This document shows, in pieces, positions 23,803-34,334 of a DNA stretch of 64,000 bases. Each line of letters opens with the position of its first letter. The stretch's first letter is position 1. Source of the DNA: Salvia splendens (lineage: Eukaryota; Streptophyta; Magnoliopsida; Lamiales; Lamiaceae); assembly GCF_004379255.2 (NCBI RefSeq), contig NC_056045.1:9699593-9763592 (forward strand), given 5' to 3'. The notes under the pieces were generated by a model that was not told the origin of the DNA, made no database searches, and saw only the letters and a list, made by a program, of their open reading frames with translations. The position numbers and the translations under genes are program-made.

Positions 23803-26800
23803 ATGTACAACAAGTCTCATGCGCAAATGCCAATGGACCGATCGCCGCCGTTCTCGTCGTCGTCCTCCGACAGCTCCCAGTTCTCCTCCACCAGCTCGTC
23901 GCCGGCCAAGAGCATGAGGGTGGTCCTCTCCATCGAGTGCCTGAAGGGCTCCTCAAAGGCCGACGAATGGACCGGCGACATGCTGCAGACAGGCGACATC
24001 GTGGAGGAGCTCAGGATCGGAAACATGATCGTCAAATCGCCCTTCAAGAACGGAAAATCGGGGATTCAGAAAATCCTGCACGGCTCGTTCAAGCAGAAGG
24101 AGACGTCGATTCGGGTCCGGGTCAGGCGGGGCTGTGCTGACCTGGCGGAGCTCCAGGCCTGCATAGTGCCCGGGGACCAGTTCGTCGGGAGGAAGCAGTA
24201 CGTTCTCCGGGCGATCGATGATCCGAATTACGCCGTGGGGTTCATCGATCGGACGGAGAGCCAGTGCTTGGATTTGCAAGGTCAGAAACTGAATATAATA
24301 TCTCTTTGGTTGACTTTTCAAATACTTAGCAGACTTTGTTGAACAATTATATGTTTCACATAGTTTGGTAGCTTTCCATTATCAGTTGAAAATTAAGCTT
24401 GGCTCTAATTAAATTCATCATATGAATTTTCTTTTGGTTCGTAATATACATATGTATTAATTCTTGATAATTTAAGTGACTCTATTTGTGATGATATTAT
24501 TTACTACTTTCATCCTAAAAAATACTCCCGCTAATAGGAATACCGATTCACTTTTTCCATAAATAGTAATAGGGTCTCATCACATTTCATTTAAAACTAA
24601 TATATATAAGTAGGACCCCTATTCCACTAACTTTTTTCACCCACTTTTCTTAACCCCTATTCAACTAACTTTTTTCACACACTTTTCTTAACATTTCTTA
24701 AAATCTGTGTCGTCAACAAATGGGACTCCTAATGGCGGACGGAGGGAGTAGTTCGTTTTTGCTATTTTTGTTAATCAGTCCACTTTCATTTCTTGGCATT
24801 TTTTACTAAAAAAATTGACTTCATTTTCTATTAAGAAGCAACCTACTAACTTTTTTATCTCTCTTTTATTTTATAAATTTTGCATTAAAACTCGATTCAT
24901 TCCTAATTTTAAGGCACAAATATCTAATATAATTGAACCAGAACTCTCTTGTATATGTTTAATTCAATACTATGATTATGATGATGATGATGCGTACATC
25001 AATTGTACACTAAGCTCTACCTGTACATTTTTGTTCCTGAAATTGAATGCTGCTTTGTACAAGTGTAGGAAATCATATGGCCACATTCATATAGTAGTTA
25101 GTATAAGTTGTCAAATGTTAATAAGTTAGTAACGAATTAATGTCTAGTAGTTCCTAATTAGGGTTTTATTAATTTTGACTAGAAGTAGAAGCTACTGATT
25201 TTCAATTGAAGTAATAATATTCATGTAGAAATTCTGAATCATAAGTATATTTAATCAATCATAATTGTAAATTAAATAGCTTAGGGGAATTCAATGTAGT
25301 GTGGCTTGTAGAGATTTATGGTTCGAAAAATAAAGAAGCAAAAATGATACTCCCATGTTCAAGGATAAATCATGACCACTGCAGCAAAACTGGAATTTAG
25401 TTCGTGTTGCTGATTAGTTGGAAAAGTAGATAGAAAAAAATATAGACGATTGACTTGAAAATAGCAAGTTGAGAAACCAGATAGAAAATTCTAATAGAAT
25501 ATACATTGTATGTGTAAACAATGAAAGAGAGCCAAGGTTTGATAACTTGTGCTTCATTATTTGACTTGATGTTTATCATTCTAAATTTCAACTTGCTTCA
25601 TCCACCTTTTCTTATAATGTGGAAGTCGCTTTCACTTGCCCTTTGTTCTATTTTATTCTACATTTTTCTGACTTTCTAAGATTCAACTTACTTCTGCTAC
25701 ACAGTTGACGTAAGGACGAAATCAAAGTACACAGAAAATTCATACTAGAATCCTCCATTCCGTAAAGTTTGTCACATTTTCACTCGACATGAGTTTTATA
25801 AATTGTAATAAAAAAACATATTGAAAAGGTTAGGGAATATAGATCCTACTCTTATACACTATATTAGTTTGTCAATAAAATGTGAATAGGAATAAGGTAG
25901 TGGAATGTGGGGCCGGTCCACTGCAAAAAATGTTCAAATTAAAATGTGATAAATTCTGTCGACGAACATAAATAACAAAATGTGAAGCTTTCTAGAAGAG
26001 GGATAAATAGAAGAATTAATAAATAAAAATAACAATTGAGTACTTGAAGGTTAGATAATCTAAATTCACCAATGCTTGGAAATGTAGTAAAAGTGTTCGG
26101 TTTGAAAGTTGATGAAAGATTTGCATTAATATTGTGCAGCCTCAAGGACCTCAAGAATGGTTAGTGCACTAGAGAGGACTCCGCTCCAGGACGGATACGT
26201 GTCGTATCCGTGGGAGCGGAGGCTTGTGGAGATGCTCTCCATCCCGAATTCGAGCAGCTTCTACTCCGTCCTCTTCTTGCCAAAATCCTCGGACAAGGCA
26301 AGTGCACGCTACAACGACCTAGAGGACACCCTTGCACGAGCCCACACGTGGATCAACGCGTCCCAGGCATCTGGGGTTCCTATAGTCTTCATGAATATCC
26401 AAACGGAATCACTTCTCACCAAGGTAGGCACACATCTATATGTATATACATGAATGATCTGTTGATGATGCATTGGTGAAAGTATATATTGATTTGGTTC
26501 GGTTCAGATATCCGGAGACACTGCTTCTTCAACAGTAAATGCAGGATCGCTGTCTGACCTGTCAAATATCGCGAACACTAGTTTGTATGGGTTCGAGGAC
26601 TACCACGGGGTGGACCTTGGTGTGGTGCGAGCCGTTCGTTTGTGGTTCTCCCCTCTAGCCGGGGAGATCCCCATCGAGATCAGGATCAAAGACACCGATA
26701 CCAGGCTTGGATTCGCTATTAGCAGGACGCCAGAAGTACTTATCTATCTTGGAGTTATCTAAACTAAACTAAAATTTATAAAAATAATAATAAATAAAAA

Positions 26801-27365
26801 AATTGTGTTCTTATCATGTTCTGCGTTCGCTAACAAAAAAAAATTGAATGAGCAGGGATTCATCTACATATCATCGGTGATCGAGGGAGCAGACGACGTG
26901 CCATCAGCTCGATCGGGTCTGAGCAGTCTATACAAGCAGGCATCCCAATCGGCACGGCTTCTGGTTGTGTCCCGAATATCCAACCAGAAGCTGCTGCCGT
27001 GGATGGTGTCTGCCACGGGCGCGATCCGCTGCTTCGACACCGTATCCCTCAGCCAGAAACTGTCGCTGCACCGCCACACCCGAGTCCCGATCCTCGTGCA
27101 CGTTTACCTTTGGGACCGAAGCGCCAATAACGCGAACGTGGGAAGCATCAGGGCCCGAGCCATGTCGACGTCGCCTCCGACCCCACCATCCACGGAGGCG
27201 CACCTAAAGATGACGGCTCGGGGGGTGGAAGAGGGAGAGGAGGACTCGGATGAGGAGGAAACTGTAGCCAGCGATGGACAGGAGGATATTACGATTGAAC
27301 GAGATACAGCTGGGGAATTTTCGTTCCGGTTGCATGATTTTGCTCTTAAAAATAATTGGGTGTGA
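23803..27365 (+). CDS. Conserved plant protein of unknown function (499 aa, 4 exons)
   Basis: Exons at 23803-24280, 26140-26423, 26508-26735 and 26856-27365. Introns are GT-AG; the first is 1859 bp and phase 1, the others phase 0, and the joined frame is fully open. The N-terminus is Ser/Pro-rich (residues about 13-36). A basic region with VRVRRGCADLAELQACIVPG follows. Exon 2 has YPWERRLVEMLSIP and SVLFLPKSSDKASARYNDLE. Exons 3 and 4 encode the best-defined part: LWFSPLAGEIPIEIRIKD, then LGFAISRT across the junction, which recalls a PDZ-type carboxylate-binding loop, then SNQKLLPWMVSATGAIRCFD and SLHRHTRVPILVHVYLW. The tail is acidic (EEGEEDSDEEE). No signal peptide or transmembrane helix is seen. 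Exon base composition is GC-rich compared with the flanks. I recognise it only as a plant-wide uncharacterised type; the PDZ idea is inference. Confidence 0.88.
24525..24748. mobile_element. Stowaway-like MITE in intron 1
   Basis: The right end GGACGGAGGGAG plus TA pairs with CTCCCGCTAATAGG on the left; the inward sequence (TAGGAAT / ATTAGGAGT) also pairs. It lies in intron 1 of the 499-residue protein gene and adds to its length. Confidence 0.7.
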
Positions 27366-28148
27366 ATATCGTTTCTCTTTTTTCTTTTGTTTTGTTGTTG
27401 AAGATTTTTGCTCTGTTTATGGTCTTGGATTTTTGTTGTATATAGGCGTCTCAGTTGATTAGTTTAACTTATCAGTCTGAGTTAAGTTCCTAATGATGTT
27501 ATTGATTCTGACGATTGATCCAACTCTATGTCCAATGCTATATCACAAGAAATAAGCAGGAAACCAGAGAGAATTAAGAACGCAATTCAAAACATTTTCT
27601 CGAATAAAACGGTAATGTAATTGGAGTTGAACAACACTTATATATAACTTTCAACTTTCCTTAGTTATCCGGTGTAGGATAAGTTTGTAACCCAACAAAC
27701 CTCCATCAAACCGAGATCACATCGAGAACGAAGTCGACATGTCAAGACATTGCGGGTTTGACTCAAATGCTGGGTCCAATTCGAACATGGGTCGTCTAGG
27801 CCCGGCCTAAGCCACCTCAACTTTGATAGCATGTAAAGATATATATAGAAGCAAGACATAAGAGAAACAAGAGAGAACTAAGAAGTAAGAACCCAATAAT
27901 CTGGAAGACAAAATAAATAACAACAATGAATCCTAAAATATCTAAACTAAATCTCATATTAAAGCTCAAATCTCCTAATTACCACTAAAACAGGAAACGA
28001 AAATCCTAAATAAAATGGAACAAATTTCACTAATTTTATTGTTCATTATTTTATCAAACTATTTCTCAATCGCTAAGTACATTCACAATAAGGGTGCAAA
28101 ATACAGTTGCAGGAACGCGACACATTTGCAGCTCTATTGCATGGTCCA
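27366..28148. other. Intergenic, no gene seen
   Basis: 3' flank of the preceding gene, then AT-rich sequence. The stretch 27660-27860 is more GC-rich (GGCCCGGCCTAAGCC near 27800) and may be an old repeat. Nothing is supported as coding. The last five bases (28144-28148, GTCCA) are the target duplication of the Copia element. Confidence 0.5.
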
Positions 28149-28681
28149 TGTTGGGGTTGCGATGCCGCTGATCTCACACACGTAATCGAGAAAATAAAGC
28201 ACGCAAACGATATAACGTGGTTCGGTGATAAACCACCTACGTCCACGGAGAAGATGACCGGAATCTTATTGATGAACTCTTTACAATTACAATGAACTCA
28301 CACTCACACTCTACCGCTCACAACCGCTCGCTATCTTGAGAATTAATCTCTCTGGGTGTGTGTGTATATGGTGTAATTCTGCTACTTCACTACTGAGCTC
28401 TATCGAGCTATTTATACAAGATGCAATCAAGAAATAAAATCCAACTAACTCTATTTCCCAAAGTTAGTTATAACCGCTACTCGGCTCAAAACCGAACTCC
28501 CTTCTCGGCTCAAAACCGAACTCCCTTCTCGGCTCAAAAACCGAACTCCCTTCTCGGCTCAAAAACCGAACTCCCTTTCTCGGCTAGCTCAAAGCCGAGC
28601 TTCATTTCTTGATCTCTTCTTTGAGCTGCAGAGGCTCCACCACTCGATCAAATCAGTAGTTTGCATGGACACACTTTCACA
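28149..28681 (-). repeat. 3' LTR of the Copia element
   Basis: A 533-bp LTR with TG...CA ends on either strand. It contains four tandem copies of a roughly 24-bp TCGGCTCAAAACCGAACTCC unit (28489-28590) and a minus-strand TATAAATAG box (28408-28416). The ACGTGGTTCG...CTACGTCCACGG motif lies at 28214-28248. Confidence 0.95.
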
Positions 28682-28700
28682 AATCTCCACCTTGTCCTTG
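28682..28700 (-). other. Polypurine tract of the Copia element
   Basis: On the minus strand the bases just before the 3' LTR read ACAAGGTGGAGATT, a typical Copia plus-strand primer. Confidence 0.7.
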
Positions 28701-28748
28701 CAAAACTCCATCAATATCTAGATTCCCTTCTCAATCCTGTTCCATACT

Positions 28749-31700
28749 TCAACATTCCACAATTTCCACCAACTTCAAGCAATGCTTGAACTTCAAAGTT
28801 GGCAGTGACTTGGTTAACATGTCTGAGGCATTTTCTTCAGTGGGAACCTTCACCACATTGATCTTCCCACTCTGAATTTCGTCTCTGATGAAGTGCCTCC
28901 TTACATCGATATGTTTAGATCTCTCATGGAACATTTGGTGCTTGGCTAAGCATATGGCTGAATTGCTGTCACAATTAATCATTACTGCTCCCAGCTCTAT
29001 CCCCAGATCTTGTAAGATTCCTTGTAGCCATTTTCCCTCCTTTGCGGCCTCTGTTAGTGCAATATATTCTGCCTCAGTTGTGGACAATGCGACCACCGGT
29101 TGTAGATTCGACTTCCAACTAATGGCTGTACCAAACAAAGTGAATATGTAGCCGCTTTGGGACTTCCTATTATCCAAGTTGGCCGCATAATCAGAATCAC
29201 AGTAGCCTACAAGAATCTCATCTTTCTCAGACCATGCTTTTCCACCAAATCTCAAACCAATCATAACAGATCCTCCCAAATATTTCAAGATCCATTTCAG
29301 AGCCATCCAGTGTTCTCTACCCGGATCAGCCATGTACCTGCTAGCCACGCTTATAGCATGAGCCACATCCGGCCTTGTACATATCATCAAGTACATTATG
29401 CTTCCCACTATATTCGCATATGGTATCGCACTCATTTCCCTTCTGATTTCATCGGTTTTAGGCGCCTGTTCTTTGCTCAACTTAAAATGGCCTGCTAATG
29501 GAGTAGAGACTGCCTTTGCATTTGTCACCTGATATTTCCTTATCACTTTCTTGATGTACTCAGCTTGCACAAGCCTCAGTTCCTTCTTCTTCCTGTTTCT
29601 GACAATGTCCATGCCTAGGATTCGTTTTGCCTCCCCAAGATCCTTCATCTCAAACTTTTGTTTAAGCTCATCTTTTACAATCTGCAATTCACTCAAGCTT
29701 GATCCAGCTAGTAGAATATCATCTACATACAGTAACAGGTAGGCTATTATCAAATCTCCACTTCTCTTGACATATACACAGCTATCAAAGCTGGATCTCT
29801 CAAACTCCATCAGCTCCATTTGCTCATGGAACTTCTTGTTCCACTGCCTACTGCTCTGCTTGAGCCCGTATAGGCTTTTCTTAAGTAAGCAAACCTTCTT
29901 TTCTTCTCCAGGCCATTCAAAACCCTTAGGCTGCCTCATATAGATCGTCTCCTCTAGATCCCCATGTAAAAAAGCTGTTTTTACATCGAGTTGATGCAGT
30001 TCCCAATCAAAATGAGCTGTCAAGGCCAATAAGATCCGAATGGAGGTGTGTTTTACCACTGGAGAGAACACCTCAGTGTAGTCAATACCTTCTACTTGTA
30101 TGAATCCTCTAGCTACCAACCTTGCCTTAAAACGTATGCTTTCAACTTCCCCAACTTCAACCTTCTTCTTAAATAGCCACTTGCAACTTATGAGTTTCTG
30201 AGTCCCTGGGTCATTCACCAAAATCCAAGTCCCATTTCTCAACAAGGACTCTATTTCTTCTTCCATGGCTCTGATCCACTTCTGACTTTCCTTGCAATTT
30301 ATGGCTTCTTCATAGGTTGAAGGCTCTGAGAACATGAGCACCTCTGCTACACAAAGAGCAAAGAAGCTCATATCATAATCTGAAAACCTGCTGGGCAAGC
30401 CTGCATTCCTCCTTGGATTTCTTCTGTTTCCTTGATTTGATGGATCTCCACCTCTTGTGTTTTCATCTGACTGAGAACTGGAAGCTCCACCTTCTTCTTG
30501 GTGTTCAGAGATTTCAACATCCTCATCAGCATCAGACCAAGCAGATTTCTCATCAAACTCAAACTCTTGTATGCTAGAGCTACTGTCACCACCAGGGGGT
30601 GCTCTACTTTTCTTGAATGGCATTTCTCCTTCATCGAACACTACATCTCTACTCACAATGATATTCTGACCCCCTTCATCCATATTCCATAACCTATACC
30701 CCTTCACTCCATCTTGGTATCCCAACATCACACATTTTCTTGCTCTTGGTTCCAACTTATTCTGCTTGATATGTGCATAAGCCGCACACCCAAAAATCTT
30801 CAAGCCTGAGTAGTCTCCCAAAGTTCCATACCATCTCTGATCAGGAGTCTCATTAGAAATTGATGAAGAGGGGCATTTGTTAATCAGATCAGCTGCAGTA
30901 GAAACAGCCTCTGCCCAAAATTTCTTTGGCATTCCAGAGTAGAACAACATGCATCTCACTCTTTCTAGCAACGTCCTGTTCATCCTCTCTGCCAGCCCGT
31001 TCTGTTGAGGGTTCCTTGGCACGGTCCTATGCCTTCTTATCCCTTTCATTTTACAGAAGCTATCAAACTCAGTAGATAAGAACTCCATCCCATTATCAGT
31101 TCTTAAGTACTTCAGCACTGACCCTCTCTCATTTTCATATCTAGTATGCCATTCTCTAAACCTCTCAAATGCTTGAGACTTCTCTTTGAGGATGTAAACC
31201 CATACCTTTCTTGAATAGTCATCTATAATAGATATGAAATACTTACCTCCACCTATGGATTCTGCTGGAGAAGGCCCCCATAAGTCACTGTGAGCATATA
31301 CAAAGGGAGCTGTTGTAGTGTGCTTTCCACCAGAGAATGGTAGCCTTTTTGCCTTTCCAAGAATACAAGACTCACATTTGTTGAGCCTCTCTGATGTCCC
31401 CAGCCTCATTACACCCAGCTTAGCAAGCTCCTTGATGCCTTTTTCCCCCACATGCCCAAGTCTAGCATGCCACAGATCCAGGCTCTCTGACTGAGTAACA
31501 TTTGCTGCATTGATCACGGTTTCACCCACCAAGTAATACAGGCTATTCTTTCTTTTGGCCTCCATGACTATTCTGGGACCCTTTGTCACCCTGAGCACTC
31601 CGTTACTGGACTCAAACCTGTAGCCCTTGGACTCCAGCAGCCCTAAAGAAATCAAGTTTCTCTTGATCTGAGGTATGAACCTCACTTCTGTGAGAGTTTT

Positions 31701-32738
31701 TACACTACCATCACTCACCTTCAGCTTGATTTCTCCAATCCCTCTAACATCACATGTCTGATCATTCCCCAACATTACTGATCCTGTGTGTGCTGTCAAC
31801 TTTTGAAACCAGGATCTGTGGGAGCATATATGAAAGGAGCAACCCGAGTCCATGATCCAACATTCTTCAATTCTTGCCCCTGAGAGTATATTCAAGGCCT
31901 CATTGGCCTCCACTTCCTGAGCAAGATCTGCAGTATTTGAACCTGCATTGATCGCTTGTTCTTGCTTCCTTTTCCAAGCAAAACATGCCTTCTTCAAGTG
32001 ACCCGGCTTTCTGCAATAGTAGCAGCTTCTAGTCTCCCTCTCTCCCTCAGCCTTATCTTTGTTTTGTTTCTTCTTGTTGAAAACTTTCTTGTTCTGACCC
32101 TTCTTCAAGAAAAGACTCTCAGCCACTGGATCATTTTGTCTAGTAGAAGTGGAATAATCATTCTTCTGCGATTCCTTCATTTTCAGAGCAGAATGAATTT
32201 CTTCATATGTAACCTTGGACTCTCTTCCAAGTAACACCGCATCCTTGAAGTGTTCAAAACTCTTAGGAAGCGAATTCAGCAGCATCAAGGCTTTATCTTC
32301 ATCCTTGATCATTTCATCGATATTTTCCAAATCATCTACACACTTACCAAATTCTTCAAGTTGCTCTGTAATTCCTCTCGCATCTGAGAATCTGAATGCA
32401 AGGAGCTTCTGCTTCAGGTGTAAACGATTTGTAGTGGACTTGGTCATGTACAATGACTCAAGTTTTGTCCATACTCCCGCAGCTGTCTCCTCTTTGGAGA
32501 CTTCCCTCAGAACCCTATCTGACAAATTCAAGATTAGGGTGCTGTAGGCTCTATACTGCATATCCTGAAGCTTTCCTTTCTCCTTTTCATCGACCTCCGC
32601 TTCTTTCTCGGCATCGACCTCATTCTTCAAGATATTCCATAGGCCCTGCTGCATCAAGATGGCCTTTATCTTCAACCTCCACAGCCCAAAGTCATTTTTC
32701 CCGGTGAACTTCTCCACCTCAAACTTAGCTGTAGACAT
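28749..32738 (-). CDS. Copia gag-pol polyprotein (1329 aa)
   Basis: A single uninterrupted frame whose start lies about 120 bases inside the 5' LTR. Domains in order: UBN2-type gag (residues 1-200); CCHC zinc knuckle CYYCRKPGHLKKAC at about 239; aspartic protease with MDSGCSFHIC (Asp about 297); pre-integrase LWHARLGH...CESC (about 422-458); integrase with Asp 485 (HSDLWGP), Asp 548 (RTDNG) and Glu 584 (LAERMN); reverse transcriptase starting near 850 (CKWLFKKK) with YVDD at about 1004-1007; RNase H at about 1178-1320 with YCDSDYA and STTEAEYIA. The length and the single-frame layout match Tnt1-type elements. It makes the proteins for reverse transcription and integration of the element's own RNA. 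No inactivating change was seen. Confidence 0.95.
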   Translation of the reverse strand: MSTAKFEVEKFTGKNDFGLWRLKIKAILMQQGLWNILKNEVDAEKEAEVDEKEKGKLQDMQYRAYSTLILNLSDRVLREVSKEETAAGVWTKLESLYMTKSTTNRLHLKQKLLAFRFSDARGITEQLEEFGKCVDDLENIDEMIKDEDKALMLLNSLPKSFEHFKDAVLLGRESKVTYEEIHSALKMKESQKNDYSTSTRQNDPVAESLFLKKGQNKKVFNKKKQNKDKAEGERETRSCYYCRKPGHLKKACFAWKRKQEQAINAGSNTADLAQEVEANEALNILSGARIEECWIMDSGCSFHICSHRSWFQKLTAHTGSVMLGNDQTCDVRGIGEIKLKVSDGSVKTLTEVRFIPQIKRNLISLGLLESKGYRFESSNGVLRVTKGPRIVMEAKRKNSLYYLVGETVINAANVTQSESLDLWHARLGHVGEKGIKELAKLGVMRLGTSERLNKCESCILGKAKRLPFSGGKHTTTAPFVYAHSDLWGPSPAESIGGGKYFISIIDDYSRKVWVYILKEKSQAFERFREWHTRYENERGSVLKYLRTDNGMEFLSTEFDSFCKMKGIRRHRTVPRNPQQNGLAERMNRTLLERVRCMLFYSGMPKKFWAEAVSTAADLINKCPSSSISNETPDQRWYGTLGDYSGLKIFGCAAYAHIKQNKLEPRARKCVMLGYQDGVKGYRLWNMDEGGQNIIVSRDVVFDEGEMPFKKSRAPPGGDSSSSIQEFEFDEKSAWSDADEDVEISEHQEEGGASSSQSDENTRGGDPSNQGNRRNPRRNAGLPSRFSDYDMSFFALCVAEVLMFSEPSTYEEAINCKESQKWIRAMEEEIESLLRNGTWILVNDPGTQKLISCKWLFKKKVEVGEVESIRFKARLVARGFIQVEGIDYTEVFSPVVKHTSIRILLALTAHFDWELHQLDVKTAFLHGDLEETIYMRQPKGFEWPGEEKKVCLLKKSLYGLKQSSRQWNKKFHEQMELMEFERSSFDSCVYVKRSGDLIIAYLLLYVDDILLAGSSLSELQIVKDELKQKFEMKDLGEAKRILGMDIVRNRKKKELRLVQAEYIKKVIRKYQVTNAKAVSTPLAGHFKLSKEQAPKTDEIRREMSAIPYANIVGSIMYLMICTRPDVAHAISVASRYMADPGREHWMALKWILKYLGGSVMIGLRFGGKAWSEKDEILVGYCDSDYAANLDNRKSQSGYIFTLFGTAISWKSNLQPVVALSTTEAEYIALTEAAKEGKWLQGILQDLGIELGAVMINCDSNSAICLAKHQMFHERSKHIDVRRHFIRDEIQSGKINVVKVPTEENASDMLTKSLPTLKFKHCLKLVEIVEC

Positions 32739-32840
32739 TTCTCAAACAGACGGTGGGCAATCGCCAAGATCAGCTCAAGTACCGGAATTCTTGGACCCTA
32801 ACTATCCCAGAAAGCAATCAAGAACTCCTTTGGGAAATTC

Positions 32841-32855
32841 CCACAGACGGCGCCA
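32841..32855 (-). other. Primer-binding site of the Copia element
   Basis: Next to the 5' LTR the minus strand reads TGGCGCCGTCTGTGG. The first nine bases fit the 3' end of a plant tRNA-Asp; the rest departs from it. The same site is used by the Tat element at 46609-46624. Confidence 0.7.
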
Positions 32856-32857
32856 CC

Positions 32858-33389
32858 TGTTGGGTTGCGATGCCGCTGATCTCACACACGTAATCGAGAA
32901 AATAAAGCACGCAAACGATATAACGTGGTTCGGTGATAAACCACCTACGTCCACGGAGAAGATGACCGGAATCTTATTGATGAACTCTTTACAATTACAA
33001 TGAACTCACACTCACACTCTACCGCTCACAACCGCTCGCTATCTTGAGAATTAATCTCTCTGGGTGTGTGTGTATATGGTGTAATTCTGCTACTTCACTA
33101 CTGAGCTCTATCGAGCTATTTATACAAGATGCAATCAAGAAATAAAATCCAACTAACTCTATTTCCCAAAGTTAGTTATAACCGCTACTCGGCTCAAAAC
33201 CGAACTCCCTTCTCGGCTCAAAACCGAACTCCCTTCTCGGCTCAAAAACCGAACTCCCTTCTCGGCTCAAAAACCGAACTCCCTTTCTCGGCTAGCTCAA
33301 AGCCGAGCTTCATTTCTTGATCTCTTCTTTGAGCTGCAGAGGCTCCACCACTCGATCAAATCAGTAGTTTGCATGGACACACTTTCACA
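32858..33389 (-). repeat. 5' LTR of the Copia element
   Basis: 532 bp, one base shorter than the 3' LTR and otherwise the same by eye. It holds the minus-strand promoter and all the internal motifs described for the partner LTR. Confidence 0.95.
33116..33124 (-). promoter_or_regulatory. TATA box in the Copia 5' LTR
   Basis: The minus strand reads TATAAATAG, followed by GAGCTCGATAGAGCTC-like sequence. It is the likely core promoter for the element transcript. Confidence 0.6.
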
Positions 33390-33394
33390 GTCCA

Positions 33395-34334
33395 TTTTTC
33401 TTAGCCGCCTCATTTTCGGAAAACCACAAAATGCGACTGTATTGCAGAGTCACAGCAGCCACAACCCTATTTTTTTGTTTTTAATTTCATTTATTGCATT
33501 AGTTTTCAAATGCAACAAGACTCTGGCTTTTTTGAAAAATTATATTATAAATATATGCTATATTCATTTTACTTTTAAGTAATTTTAGTTTATGACGTTG
33601 TAAATTCTCCTTCTAAATTTAAATTATAAACTAAAATTGAAAGAATTTTAAACTGATAAATTGAGTTGTAGTTGAAATGAGGCTGATATTATGATTGACT
33701 TTATTACAAGAGTTTGACTAAAATGGGAATTATGTGACATATGAAAATAAAATAAAAATGGAGAAAGTAGTAAAAATACACTTATAATAATTTGGCAATT
33801 CCTAAACTTTGCATCATGCTAAAATACCAACATCACGAAATCGATTGTTAAATAAAGAGTTTAGATCCTATGGCTATGGCTGATACCACAGCAGAAAATG
33901 CTGCTTCACACATTAAATTATTTTATAATTAATTATTTTAAGCAGGGAATGTTGTTCCACCCTCTAAATTATCAGGGGATCTAAACCCCTTAAATAAATG
34001 GCCAGGGATGCCCTCAAATAAATGGGCAAATTTGGATGCTGACGTTTACAATTAATTTCAATTCTTGGTTTATTCGGTTTAATTTATTCTTAATTTGCAT
34101 ATACATAATCGTACTAAGTCGACTTCAAACATATCAACCAATATTATTATATTTCATTAAAAAGAATTAACATAATTATTTAGATTGAAAAAAGAGAGAA
34201 AATGAAACGAGAATATGGAGGAGAAACTAAATAGAATCTACTTGTCCATTTTATAATGATGTATTAGGAAATATTGTAGCTGATCTTTATCGAGAAATAA
34301 AAGTACATGAATTATTTTAGACTAATGAAAAATA
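33395..34334. other. Intergenic, no gene seen
   Basis: AT-rich. A small inverted pair GTTTAGATCC (about 33859) and GGATCTAAAC (about 33977) could bound a 130-bp MITE or remnant. This is the 3' flank of the GASA gene on the minus strand. Confidence 0.45.

Larger units (their letters stand above)
28149..33389 (-). mobile_element. Intact LTR retrotransposon, Copia (Tork/Tnt1-like)
   Basis: A 5241-bp element bounded by LTRs at 28149-28681 and 32858-33389 and by a perfect GTCCA duplication (28144-28148 and 33390-33394). It is transcribed leftward: the 5' LTR is on the right, followed by a primer-binding site at 32841-32855, a single gag-pol frame (32738 to 28749), then a purine-rich tract next to the 3' LTR. 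By eye the LTRs differ by only one G in the opening G run, so the insertion is recent. All Copia domains are in order and the frame is open, so it may be autonomous. Confidence 0.95.

Noticed and set aside
26864..27207. Alternative frames within exon 4 of the 499-residue protein gene
   Set aside because: Shadows of the real frame, with high Arg/Pro bias and no link to other exons.
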